DNA of 32,412 nt, from the NCBI GenBank assembly GCA_005798405.1, contig SYJQ01000031.1, positions 1-32,412 of the forward strand. Direction: 5' to 3'. The stretch is from Nitrosopumilaceae archaeon (GTDB lineage Archaea; Thermoproteota; Nitrososphaeria; Nitrososphaerales; Nitrosopumilaceae). Below, piece after piece: positions 6,311 through 13,389 of this stretch (positions are counted from its first letter, which is position 1; the number at the start of each line of letters is the position of its first letter). The translations under genes and the position numbers were made by a program. Under the pieces are notes generated by a model. The model saw only the letters and a list, made by a program, of their open reading frames with translations, ran no database searches and had not been told where the DNA came from.

Positions 6311-6673
6311 ATGCCACACGTCGTATTTGATAAAAAAATTGATTTGTTTAATTTATCAAAAAATTTCATTCCTATTTTTCAAAAGACACCTATTTTGATC
6401 AAAATTTCATCCATATTTGTTGAACAAAACGGCCATTCTGCTCTTTTGCCAACTATTGTTATTGACAAATCTCACCAAGAATTTTTAATTGAAATTTCAA
6501 CTACTGAATTAAAGACAACTATTAGACTTTATCCTGGTACAGATCCTGAGAAAACAGACGGTGTGAAAATTTCAATGGCGTTAATGTCTAAATTTTTAAT
6601 AAAAATTTTTCCTGATGTTAAAATAATTCGCTCTAATATCTATGAATTTCTTGAAGATGTGAATCATATTTGA
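6311..6673 (+). CDS. Conserved-looking protein of unknown function
   Basis: This 120-residue soluble protein is a mixture of predicted strands and helices with no signal peptide or metal-binding cluster. I do not recognise the family. It has a hydrophobic core pattern (for example TIVIDKSHQEFLIEIS and TTIRLYPG), suggesting a compact alpha/beta fold. Its stop overlaps the next start (TTGA at 6670-6673), so it is translationally coupled to the SRPBCC gene. It belongs to the motif-driven set through the promoter at 6248-6285. A role in the same stress or light response is an inference from that alone. Confidence 0.75.
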   Translation: MPHVVFDKKIDLFNLSKNFIPIFQKTPILIKISSIFVEQNGHSALLPTIVIDKSHQEFLIEISTTELKTTIRLYPGTDPEKTDGVKISMALMSKFLIKIFPDVKIIRSNIYEFLEDVNHI

Positions 6674-7119
6674 AAATTTTTAGATTACGTAGAACTTCAT
6701 TAATGACTGCTGAGGATATTTTTAACATTAGTGTGGATGTTGCTAATTTTCATCAAGTTCTGCCAAAATATTTTCAGTCGCTTAAAATAATTAAAGACGG
6801 AAAGCATGAAAAAATTGTTATTGAAAAGATTTCTTTTCTTGGATTTAGTTCAAAGATTAAAACAAAACATGTTATACTGCCTCCAAATCTTCATCATGTT
6901 TACATCTTAAGTGGTCCGCTCAAAGGTTCATTGTTTATAGAATCATACAATCCATTAAAAATTGGTACTGAGATAATTATAGATGTGCATCTAAAGTTTT
7001 TTGGATTTTTTTCTGGTTTTAATTTTTTGAATAACTATATTGCTGATAAAATGCATCAAGTTATGAATGAATTTATTACATCTGTGGAAGCAAAAATCAA
7101 CAAAAAACTAATTAGTTAG
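6670..7119 (+). CDS. SRPBCC/polyketide-cyclase-like (START-type) protein
   Basis: This 149-residue protein resembles the SRPBCC superfamily (CoQ10-binding/polyketide cyclase type). It has an early helix with AEDIFNISVDVANFHQVLPK, the usual position where the membrane- or ligand-binding helix meets the first strand, followed by repeated beta strands and a long C-terminal helix (about 120-145). These proteins form a deep hydrophobic pocket for lipids, isoprenoids or pigments. The start is TTG at 6670, overlapping the preceding stop; an internal ATG at 6703 is the alternative. The neighbouring phytoene-desaturase-like gene makes an isoprenoid or carotenoid-like ligand attractive, but this is not shown. 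Confidence 0.75.
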   Translation: MKIFRLRRTSLMTAEDIFNISVDVANFHQVLPKYFQSLKIIKDGKHEKIVIEKISFLGFSSKIKTKHVILPPNLHHVYILSGPLKGSLFIESYNPLKIGTEIIIDVHLKFFGFFSGFNFLNNYIADKMHQVMNEFITSVEAKINKKLIS

Positions 7120-7152
7120 CACTATGAAAATAAATTAGCACTTGTATAAATA
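7116..7152 (+). promoter_or_regulatory. Regulon promoter with tandem element, before the desaturase-like gene
   Basis: TTAGCACTAT (7116-7125) overlaps the stop codon of the upstream gene. A second copy, TTAGCACTTG (7135-7144), lies 19 bp further on and directly abuts TATA TATAAATA (7145-7152), 25 bp before ATG 7173. This gives the gene its own leaderless transcript. Confidence 0.75.
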
Positions 7153-7172
7153 ATTTAAAATAAAATTCAATT

Positions 7173-8555
7173 ATGGTAAAACCAATTTACATTATAGGGG
7201 CTGGAATAGGCGGTCTATGTGCAGGGGCTCTACTTGCTAAGAATGGTTATTCTGTAAAAATCCTTGAAAAACATTCAAAATTAGGTGGCAGAACAGCCTC
7301 CATGCAATTTCGCAATCACATACTTGATAACGGATTTCACATAATGCCATTTTACAAAAAATCTGCAATTTTTAGTGTTTTAAAACAGGTTGGTATTGAA
7401 AATAAATTAAAACTTGCAACTGTTGATAAGATTGCCTTTTTTTCTGATACTGGATTTCATAAATATCCAAAAGGCATGGGGGATTTACTTCGACTTTCAT
7501 TAATTCCTTTTAGTAGTAGAATCTCTCTCTTGAAAATACTCCTGCCAATGGCATTTGCATCTATAAAAAAAACTGAATCATGGGATGATCTCTCCTTAAC
7601 TGAAATGACTAAAAATCTTGATCCTAAAACAAATGCATTTTTTGAAGCAGTCTGTATGCTGGCATTTGCAGATACATCTGAGCATATATCACTTGGTGAA
7701 TTTGCTAGAACTATTATCCGTGCAAATCAATTCAAGGGAGGTACTAGTGAGTTTGCTTATCCTGTTGAAGGAGGGTATGATTCCATATCGAAAGTATTGG
7801 CTACTTTTATTCAAGAGAATAACGGTGAAATTCTCCTAAACAAGTCAGTAAAAAAAATATTGATAGAAAATTCCACAGTTACAGGAATTATTACTTCTGA
7901 TGACGATACTATCCACACTGATTGCGTAGTTGTTTCTTATCCTGCATATGCAGCTCTAAACGAATTGTTTGATAAGAATACAATTGATTATAATTTTATT
8001 AAAAAAATTAATCAATTAAATAAAACTACCTCTGTAGTGGAAGTTCATTTTGCATTAAATTCTAAATTAGATTTTAGACAAGTAGTTTTTCCAGTAGGTG
8101 ATAACTATGTTACAAAAGGGATTTTTTTTATTTCTAACATTTCTCCCTCTGTATCTCCTTTGGGTGAACATTTGATGATTGCTGGAACACCCGTTTCTCC
8201 AACAGTGGCAGATGATCCACATAAAATTAAAGAAATTGTAAATGATATGAAAAAAGAAATTTCATTAATCTACCCAAAATTTTATGCTTCACTTATCTGG
8301 GAGAGACCAATGGCATGGAAGTTAGTCGAGTCTGTAGTTAAAGAGCCAGGAATGGTGTGGAAATCAAAAATGCCTCATCAAATCCCAGGAATGAAAGGGT
8401 TATTTTTTGTAGGAGATTCTACTATTAGTTATGGGATTGGTACTGATTCTGCAGCCCACAGTTCGATTCTTTGCTATCCTGAAATTATAAAATATGTTAA
8501 TAAAAATAGAACACCCACGTTTTACGCGGTTTCTGAAGGTTCTCGTAACGCATAA
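7173..8555 (+). CDS. Phytoene-desaturase-like FAD-dependent oxidoreductase
   Basis: This 460-residue protein has an N-terminal FAD-binding Rossmann motif G9-A-G-I-G-G14, then the KLGGRT dinucleotide-binding motif at about 36-41. Near the C-terminus is the second FAD motif (GLFFVGDST...GIGTDSAAHSS). This is the plan of carotenoid desaturases, cis-trans isomerases and related amine-oxidase-fold enzymes. The substrate could be a carotenoid, a polyprenyl chain or a lipid. No phytoene synthase is in view, so carotenoid synthesis is not shown. It has its own tandem-element promoter. Flavin amine-oxidase-type enzymes also occur in bacterial light regulons, which fits the island. Confidence 0.85.
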   Translation: MVKPIYIIGAGIGGLCAGALLAKNGYSVKILEKHSKLGGRTASMQFRNHILDNGFHIMPFYKKSAIFSVLKQVGIENKLKLATVDKIAFFSDTGFHKYPKGMGDLLRLSLIPFSSRISLLKILLPMAFASIKKTESWDDLSLTEMTKNLDPKTNAFFEAVCMLAFADTSEHISLGEFARTIIRANQFKGGTSEFAYPVEGGYDSISKVLATFIQENNGEILLNKSVKKILIENSTVTGIITSDDDTIHTDCVVVSYPAYAALNELFDKNTIDYNFIKKINQLNKTTSVVEVHFALNSKLDFRQVVFPVGDNYVTKGIFFISNISPSVSPLGEHLMIAGTPVSPTVADDPHKIKEIVNDMKKEISLIYPKFYASLIWERPMAWKLVESVVKEPGMVWKSKMPHQIPGMKGLFFVGDSTISYGIGTDSAAHSSILCYPEIIKYVNKNRTPTFYAVSEGSRNA

Positions 8556-8574
8556 CTGCATTTTATTTTACAAA

Positions 8575-9249
8575 TTATTGAATTCTTTTTGGATGAATTC
8601 TTGATTTTATAATTTTTCTAGAAATGAAAATTATCAAGCTTCCCACTAACCCTACAATACCCATGAATATTCCAGACATATTCATTACAGACTGGATGGG
8701 ATCCATTTCAAAGAAATTCTGATTGATTATGGGAATCAGATAGACGCTAGAGACAAAATCATTGAATTGAAATTTTTCAACCACTCCTGTTGCAAGTGCA
8801 TATTTGCAATTTTCAGTCTCACTTGATACGTGAATCGTGTATAGTCCTGGTATGACAAAGACATTTGATTCTGGACCGCTAAAATAATCTGCGTTTCCAA
8901 ATGGCTCATGAAAATCGGTCCACAAGGTATTTTTGCCTATTCCCTCATACATTACAAAATTTTTGTCATTTGTCAGACTAATTGTTGGCTTACACTGAGG
9001 GGTATCTGATACTTTTGGGACAGAAATTCCCATGTAAAACTCTCCACTATTTTTCACTATTAGATTATAGACTCTGGGAGAATCATCAATCTCATCATAG
9101 TAAGCCATAGATGTAATTGCATCTCTGATTTGATACGGATTTTCAGGAGTTGCCTGCTCTTTGTCCAAAACAACAGGAATGTGTGCAAATGCACTTGAAG
9201 ACCCAGATAAAACAATAATTCCCACAAGAAAAATAAAAGATCTTTTCAA
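8575..9249 (-). CDS. Secreted, C-terminally membrane-anchored protein
   Basis: This 224-residue protein has an N-terminal signal peptide (MKRSFIFLVG...SAFA, cleavage after about residue 22), a beta-rich extracellular domain (about 25-180) containing two spaced cysteines (in QCKPT and NCKYA) that could form a disulfide, and a membrane segment at about 190-212 followed by a basic tail. I recognise no enzyme motif. It lies 27 bases downstream of the DICT gene on the same strand with no obvious separate promoter, so it is probably co-transcribed with that sensor and may be its surface partner or output. Confidence 0.75.
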   Translation of the reverse strand: MKRSFIFLVGIIVLSGSSSAFAHIPVVLDKEQATPENPYQIRDAITSMAYYDEIDDSPRVYNLIVKNSGEFYMGISVPKVSDTPQCKPTISLTNDKNFVMYEGIGKNTLWTDFHEPFGNADYFSGPESNVFVIPGLYTIHVSSETENCKYALATGVVEKFQFNDFVSSVYLIPIINQNFFEMDPIQSVMNMSGIFMGIVGLVGSLIIFISRKIIKSRIHPKRIQ

Positions 9250-9276
9250 AAAATCCCCTGTTTTTGTGTGGTCATT

Positions 9277-9831
9277 TTATTTAGATAACTCAATGTCTAC
9301 TTTTAGCGTAGTACAGATATTTTCAATTGTTTTTCTAATTACCATCGGACTTATCGAAAAGAAACCTCTGAAATTGTTATCCCCAACATCTTCTGCAACT
9401 AATCCGAATACACCTGTTGAACGCTTGGTTATCACTATCCACATATTAGATATGTTTGTCCCAACACAGCTAATCACTTCAACTGTATTTGGAAGGTTTT
9501 GAGCCAAAAAGGGGTTGTTAAAGTTGCCAATTATCCAAGCCCTTGGAACCTTCTTGAGGATCTCCATATATCTATCCTCAACATACTTGTAAAGAGATTC
9601 ATTCTCAAAAGTAGCTAAAAGAGGCGCTTTGTTCTTCACGGCAAAATTTTCAAGCATCATACTTAGCGTATACAGCGTTTTTCTATCTGTACGAAAATTG
9701 ATGTATCCTGCAGATATGTATTGCCCTAAAGACCATGATTTTAATTCAGACTCATCAGTAAAATCCCTTTTTGACAGCGCTGGATAACTACTCCAAACTT
9801 CGTCAATGAAACTAGTGTACTTTTGCGACAT
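9277..9831 (-). CDS. DICT-domain sensor protein (paralogue 1)
   Basis: This 184-residue protein matches the DICT domain (sensory domain of diguanylate cyclases and two-component systems). There is a helix with SMMLENFAVKNKAPLLATFE, the F-E-x-x-x-x-Y-x-x-VE-x-R-Y pattern, a strand with AWIIGNF, then W-x-V near MWIVIT, and a final domain with FGLVAEDVG...FRGFFS. Known DICT proteins appear beside light or stress signalling modules. No output domain is attached, so it probably acts by binding another protein or DNA. The gene is leaderless from a TATA box at 9852-9859 with the island's element. Its paralogue lies at 10640-11185. Confidence 0.75.
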   Translation of the reverse strand: MSQKYTSFIDEVWSSYPALSKRDFTDESELKSWSLGQYISAGYINFRTDRKTLYTLSMMLENFAVKNKAPLLATFENESLYKYVEDRYMEILKKVPRAWIIGNFNNPFLAQNLPNTVEVISCVGTNISNMWIVITKRSTGVFGLVAEDVGDNNFRGFFSISPMVIRKTIENICTTLKVDIELSK

Positions 9832-9851
9832 GCAATAATTTGGTCTTTATT

Positions 9852-9889
9852 GTATTTAACATAGTGGTATAAAATGCAACTAGTGCTAA
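9852..9889 (-). promoter_or_regulatory. Regulon promoter of DICT gene 1
   Basis: Minus-strand TTAGCACTAG (9880-9889) is followed 20 bp later by a degenerate second copy TACCACTATG (9860-9869) abutting TATA TTAAATAC (9852-9859). The TATA centre is about 25 bp from ATG 9831. Confidence 0.7.
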
Positions 9890-9897
9890 CAAAGCAT

Positions 9898-10263
9898 CTA
9901 GATTAATCCGCCAAGTTTCTTTAGTAATTTCAAATTTGTAATTTCTATACTGTCACTTAATGTCACAATTTTTGCAAGTTTTGGATTTGTATCAGCACCT
10001 AATTTCAAAACGGTCTCGCCATGCAATCTGACTTCGAGGGTGATATTGTCTTGTTTTAGACTTTTTGCAAGCCCCTTTGCAACGGATAATTTTTTGAACA
10101 GTCCTGGCTTTTTTGAAATGGATATCGGAATATCTTCTACATCTATGATTTTAGAATTTCCTTCGACTCTGAAATTAATCATGGGTGAATTATCACATGT
10201 AATTTTGATACTTCCGCTTTCAAGATAATATAAAAAATTAACAGGTAGATCAAAACTTTTCAT
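9898..10263 (-). CDS. Small beta-rich protein of unknown function
   Basis: This 121-residue soluble protein has no signal peptide and no metal cluster. It shows alternating predicted strands (SGSIKITCDNS, MINFRVEGN, NITLEVRLHGET) around a helical middle segment rich in Lys and Leu (GLFKKLSVAKGLAKSL). I recognise no family. It starts at ATG 10263, 13 bases after the stop of the gene at 10277-10462, with an AGGTGG ribosome-binding site between them. It therefore forms a two-gene operon under the motif-bearing promoter at 10482-10520. Confidence 0.75.
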   Translation of the reverse strand: MKSFDLPVNFLYYLESGSIKITCDNSPMINFRVEGNSKIIDVEDIPISISKKPGLFKKLSVAKGLAKSLKQDNITLEVRLHGETVLKLGADTNPKLAKIVTLSDSIEITNLKLLKKLGGLI

Positions 10264-10276
10264 TTCAACCCACCTA

Positions 10277-10462
10277 TCACTTTGCTGTAATTGTCAGCTT
10301 CCCAGTTAAAGAAACTGTACCGGTTGGGATCACTTTGCCTTCTTTCTGAATTTTACCTTGCAACTCCAGATTTCCAAAATCATATGTGATTGAGGCATGC
10401 TTTTGTGTTAGTTTTTCAAAAATTTCGGCCAATAAGTTTGCCCATTCTTGTTGTTCTGCCAT
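10277..10462 (-). CDS. Small protein of unknown function, first gene of a regulon operon
   Basis: This 61-residue protein has an N-terminal helix (EWANLLAEIFEKLTQKHA) and a C-terminal beta part ending in GTVSLTGKLTITAK. No family is recognised. Its TATA box and tandem elements are the clearest of the whole set, with the predicted transcript starting at the ATG. It is translated before the beta-rich gene at 9898-10263. Its position between the two DICT genes suggests a signalling or stress role in the same system, but the sequence itself gives no function. Confidence 0.75.
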   Translation of the reverse strand: MAEQQEWANLLAEIFEKLTQKHASITYDFGNLELQGKIQKEGKVIPTGTVSLTGKLTITAK

Positions 10463-10481
10463 GAGTTTGTTTGTGATTTAT

Positions 10482-10520
10482 CATATATAACATAGTGCCA
10501 GAAACTAATTCTAGTGCTAA
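10482..10520 (-). promoter_or_regulatory. Regulon promoter with two clear elements (best example)
   Basis: Minus strand: TTAGCACTAG (10511-10520), ten bases, then TGGCACTATG (10491-10500), a 20-bp step, directly followed by TATA TTATATATG (10482-10490). The ATG at 10462 is about 24 bp from the TATA centre, so the mRNA is leaderless. Confidence 0.78.
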
Positions 10521-10639
10521 TTTTAATTGTAATCATTTAATTTTATGTGACAATTAATTTTTCATGACATGTATTAGAAATAATTTCATACAAATTACAA
10601 CTTGATAAAAATCAAATATCAAAATTTTAATCTGTAGAA

Positions 10640-11185
10640 TTACACTATGGTAAATTTTGTACCAAGTGTTTTGCCCATGACTTCTAAGGCATATCTGCAA
10701 ACATTTGGATTTAGTGTAAAAAATCCTCTAAATTTTCCATCCTCATATTCTTCTGCAATCAGACCAAATGGTCCATATGGCCCTCTAGTAATTACACTCC
10801 AAACATCACTAAGGTCTGTATCTTTACAATTAATTATGTTGATTTTTGGAGGAGCTCTAATCTCAGTCTTACCATAATCTGCAATTACCCAAATTTTTGG
10901 GATTTGCTCTATTAGTTTCTGATATCTTTTTTCTACAAATTTGTACCTTGCAATTTTTTCAAAAGTTGCAAGCAGTGGTTGAGCATTATCCTGAGCATGT
11001 TTTTCTATTAATTTGCTAATGTGAAACAATTGCTTTCTTTCTGCATGAAAATTATGATACCCTGCTTCGATGAATTTATCCATACTCCACATTTGAAGCA
11101 TTGAAGGATCCTCAATATGCCATTCTGCAAGCTGTGGAAATTGCTCCCAAACTTTACCTAGAAAACCAAGATAGGGCATTGCCAT
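10640..11185 (-). CDS. DICT-domain sensor protein (paralogue 2)
   Basis: This 181-residue paralogue of the 9277-9831 product has the same architecture: SKLIEKHAQDNAQPLLATFE, KFVEKRYQKLI, a WVIADYG strand, DVWSVITRG and FGLIAEEYEDGKFRGFFTL. It is a stand-alone DICT domain. Unlike paralogue 1, its promoter (TATA ACTTATATC at about 11207-11215, 26 bp from ATG 11185) has no recognisable GCACTA element, so it may be expressed constitutively as the sensing partner. It is divergent from the DUF6659-like gene at 11282. Its ligand is unknown. Confidence 0.75.
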   Translation of the reverse strand: MAMPYLGFLGKVWEQFPQLAEWHIEDPSMLQMWSMDKFIEAGYHNFHAERKQLFHISKLIEKHAQDNAQPLLATFEKIARYKFVEKRYQKLIEQIPKIWVIADYGKTEIRAPPKINIINCKDTDLSDVWSVITRGPYGPFGLIAEEYEDGKFRGFFTLNPNVCRYALEVMGKTLGTKFTIV

Positions 11186-11252
11186 TGGTTTTTTAAAGTT
11201 AAAATCAGATATAAGTTAATCCTTACTTGCGATTTCTGATAATTACAAATTG

Positions 11253-11277
11253 TTTTTATGGTGTAATGTAATACCAT
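11253..11277 (+). promoter_or_regulatory. TATA box overlapped by a 20-bp imperfect palindrome
   Basis: TTTTTATG (11253-11260) is centred about 26 bp before ATG 11282. From 11258 to 11277 runs an imperfect inverted repeat with arms ATGGTGTAAT and GTAATACCAT (outer ATGGT/ACCAT exact). Placed between TATA and start, it would block transcription if a repressor bound it. Confidence 0.5.
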
Positions 11278-11281
11278 AGTC

Positions 11282-11686
11282 ATGGGACGATACGAAAAAG
11301 TTCTCAATATGTTAATGGATTATGATGAGTCCATTAGATTAGCAATAATTAGCAATACCTCAGGCGACATATTGTGGCATTCTAAAAGAAACGATGCTAA
11401 ACTTCAAGTTCCAATTGCTGAAACAAAAAAAGCACTAAAACGCGAATCAGATGATTGGATAGACAGGTGTAAAACAGCAGATCGAGCTGCATTAGGCCGT
11501 GCTCTTTATCATATAACATCATTTGAGAAGACAAAAAGAGTTACACTACCAATTGATGCGTTTCACCTTTTGTTTATTAGTGTAGATAACACTCCTATGA
11601 AAAATACTAAGAATAAAAGTTATGGAAAACTTGTCGAAATGGGAAAAATATTGTCCATTGTTGACTTTGTAAATACATTTGAGTAA
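11282..11686 (+). CDS. DUF6659-like (roadblock-type?) protein, paralogue 1
   Basis: This 134-residue protein is closely similar to the next gene: both start with a (G/D)(R/K)YEKxLNMLMD helix, have GxIxWxSxR, a central helix and YxI(T/S)SxEKxKRxxxPxD, and end in KxxEMGKILSIVDF. This is a family common in ammonia-oxidising archaea that I associate with DUF6659. The fold looks like a small profilin/roadblock-type sensor domain. The role is unknown. Two tandem copies next to a DICT gene suggest a signalling role. Its promoter carries a palindrome rather than the GCACTA element. Confidence 0.8.
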   Translation: MGRYEKVLNMLMDYDESIRLAIISNTSGDILWHSKRNDAKLQVPIAETKKALKRESDDWIDRCKTADRAALGRALYHITSFEKTKRVTLPIDAFHLLFISVDNTPMKNTKNKSYGKLVEMGKILSIVDFVNTFE

Positions 11687-11726
11687 AACAGATTTTTTTA
11701 TATTTATTATAAGCGATTTTTTCCAG

Positions 11727-11760
11727 TTAGACACTAGAATAATCATTTAGAATATTTATT
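11727..11760 (+). promoter_or_regulatory. Promoter with degenerate GCACTA element
   Basis: TTAGACACTAG (11727-11737) looks like the island's element with one base inserted, lying about 16 bp before a TATA-like ATTTATTAA (about 11752-11760) that is about 26 bp ahead of ATG 11784. It is weaker than the other promoters and may not be functional as a member. Confidence 0.4.
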
Positions 11761-11783
11761 AACACAAATTCACAATATATCAT

Positions 11784-12188
11784 ATGGACAAATACGAGAA
11801 ACTTCTCAACATGTTAATGGATTTTAATGATAACATCAGATATGCGGCGGTTGCAGACAGTGATGGTAAAATTATGTGGAATAGTCAAAGAACAGGATTA
11901 AAAAATATCGTACCAATAGAAGAAACAAAGCAAACTATTGGCAGAGCATTGCGTGGTTGGAAAGAAAATGCAACTGTAAAAAACTATCTTGGCTCAGGAC
12001 TATATTCAATTTCATCATATGAAAAAATAAAAAGAATATCGGTTCCTTTGGATGGCGGAAAGATGTTATTTTGTACCATTAGCAATGAACCACTGGTAAA
12101 ATCATCAGAAGGTAAAAAGGGATATGGTCACATTGCTGAAATGGGGAAAATTTTATCCATAGTTGATTTTATAAAATCTCAAAAATAG
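11784..12188 (+). CDS. DUF6659-like protein, paralogue 2
   Basis: This 134-residue protein matches the 11282-11686 product along its full length, including LxNMLMDxxxxIR at the start, GKIMWNSQR, the YSISSYEKIKR motif and EMGKILSIVDFI at the end, so the two arose by tandem duplication. The first copy retains more charged loops. The absence of any hydrophobic segment suggests a cytoplasmic role. It ends about 100 bases before the convergent stop of the B12-binding gene. Nothing in the sequence shows what it senses or binds. Confidence 0.8.
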   Translation: MDKYEKLLNMLMDFNDNIRYAAVADSDGKIMWNSQRTGLKNIVPIEETKQTIGRALRGWKENATVKNYLGSGLYSISSYEKIKRISVPLDGGKMLFCTISNEPLVKSSEGKKGYGHIAEMGKILSIVDFIKSQK

Positions 12189-12296
12189 AATACATTTGTA
12201 ACTAATTTAATTTTTTAGATGATATTCTTTTGACTGGATTCCCTTTTTATTCTCTTTGATGATAAAAAAATCTTGAAAATTTATAATTGCTAATTA

Positions 12297-13139
12297 TTAT
12301 GCTGCTCTTAGAATTTTTGGAATTTCATCCAAATTTACATCATGGATAACTTTGGCATCAAATTTATGAATTTTTTCTTCTTGAAATGCAAATCCTCCTA
12401 CTAATATTGGAATATCGTATTGCTCTTTAATTTTTTTAACTAGTCTTTGTCCTGCAGATATGTTGTCTTCTAAAGTAATTGAAACTAATACTATGTCTGG
12501 TTTGTTATATTCAATAAAACTAAGTATTGATTCTGTTGGTATTGATGTGCCCATATTGTATACTTTGAATCCCTTTATTGAAAGATATGTTTCTAACACA
12601 TCACATCCTAAATGATGTTCTTCACCAAGTGGAACACAAATTAAGATTTTCTTTTTGTTTGAATTGCCTGTGACTTTGTCCATTATGATTTTTACTAATG
12701 TTTGAGCAACATTGCTTGCAACATGCTCTGTAGCAATACTGATGGTATTATTTGCCCAATCTTCTCCTATTTTGGACATAACAGGTCTCAAAATCTTATC
12801 GAAGAAATCCCCCGGACTAAAAATCTTAATGTATTCTTCATAAATTTTTACAGATGATTGAATATCACCATCAATTAATTTTTTGTATAATGTCTGTTTT
12901 GATTTTTTTGTTGATTCTTCTCTTTTGCTAATGTCTTTTGGATTATGTAATGTCAGAACAGATAATATCTTTGGATCATTTCTGTATTCTACCGGTATGT
13001 CATCATTGATAACTTCCGATGCTTTTCCCAAATATTTTACAATTTCTTGCTTGGATGTGTTTTTTTTAGAATCCCAGACACTTTTAACTAGATATAGATA
13101 ATTATCTGATTTTACTTTTTTAGCCCTAATGTAGACCAT
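12297..13139 (-). CDS. CarH-like B12-binding (photo)regulator without MerR domain
   Basis: This 280-residue protein has a basic N-terminal domain (1-45) of the thaumarchaeal YLYLVKSVWD...IVKYLGKA type. It then has a helical cap (about 78-155) and a cobalamin-binding Rossmann domain (162-280). The cap contains W128-x9-E138-H139, the Wx9EH signature that CarH/LitR photoreceptors use to hold adenosylcobalamin. The B12 domain has E173-x-H175-x2-G178 (His175 being the lower cobalt ligand), S220-x-T222-L and G248-G249. Methyltransferase corrinoid proteins lack Wx9EH. The His that follows Trp in Thermus CarH, the light-state ligand, is Ala129 here. There is no MerR helix-turn-helix. The gene carries its own tandem element, suggesting autoregulation. 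Confidence 0.85.
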   Translation of the reverse strand: MVYIRAKKVKSDNYLYLVKSVWDSKKNTSKQEIVKYLGKASEVINDDIPVEYRNDPKILSVLTLHNPKDISKREESTKKSKQTLYKKLIDGDIQSSVKIYEEYIKIFSPGDFFDKILRPVMSKIGEDWANNTISIATEHVASNVAQTLVKIIMDKVTGNSNKKKILICVPLGEEHHLGCDVLETYLSIKGFKVYNMGTSIPTESILSFIEYNKPDIVLVSITLEDNISAGQRLVKKIKEQYDIPILVGGFAFQEEKIHKFDAKVIHDVNLDEIPKILRAA

Positions 13140-13158
13140 AAATAATCTTTAATTGTTT

Positions 13159-13196
13159 GATATTTAATTAATGCTAACCTGAGGATCTAGTGCTAA
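13159..13196 (-). promoter_or_regulatory. Regulon promoter of the B12-binding protein gene
   Basis: Minus-strand TTAGCACTAG (13187-13196) and a second copy TTAGCATTAA (13168-13177), 19 bp apart, the second abutting TATA TTAAATATC (13159-13167). The start at 13139 is about 24 bp from the TATA centre. Confidence 0.72.
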
Positions 13197-13250
13197 CAAA
13201 ATAATTTGATTTAAGAGTGATTTACCATAATCTGTCTTTTTTATGCCTAT

Positions 13251-13288
13251 TGGCACTAGTTTTAAGCAGTGGCACTAGTTTTAATAAT
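13251..13288 (+). promoter_or_regulatory. Regulon promoter of the SDR gene
   Basis: Two identical TGGCACTAGT copies at 13251-13260 and 13270-13279, 19 bp apart, precede TATA-like TTTAATAA (about 13279-13288), which lies about 26 bp before the leader ATG at 13309. It faces away from the B12-protein promoter at 13159-13196. Confidence 0.72.
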
Positions 13289-13308
13289 TAATTTGACAAA
13301 ATTAATTC

Positions 13309-13389
13309 ATGTCTGATTTCAAGATTGATATTTTTAATTTAAAAATTAATTTTCTAGATACTAGTATTGGGAACCAACTATTTTCATGA
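13309..13389 (+). CDS. Putative 26-codon leader ORF overlapping the SDR start
   Basis: The TATA box of the regulon promoter places the transcript start at ATG 13309. This frame codes for 26 residues (MSDFKIDIFN...QLFS) and stops at TGA 13387-13389. That overlaps the ATG of the SDR gene at 13386 (ATGA), so the leader and the SDR are translationally coupled. The SDR start has no good TATA box or ribosome-binding site of its own, making coupling the simplest explanation for its translation. The same layout occurs in front of TFB. Confidence 0.45.
   Translation: MSDFKIDIFNLKINFLDTSIGNQLFS

Noticed and set aside
12297-13139. Corrinoid subunit of a methyltransferase
   Set aside because: No methyltransferase partner nearby, and the Wx9EH motif is that of the CarH/LitR group.
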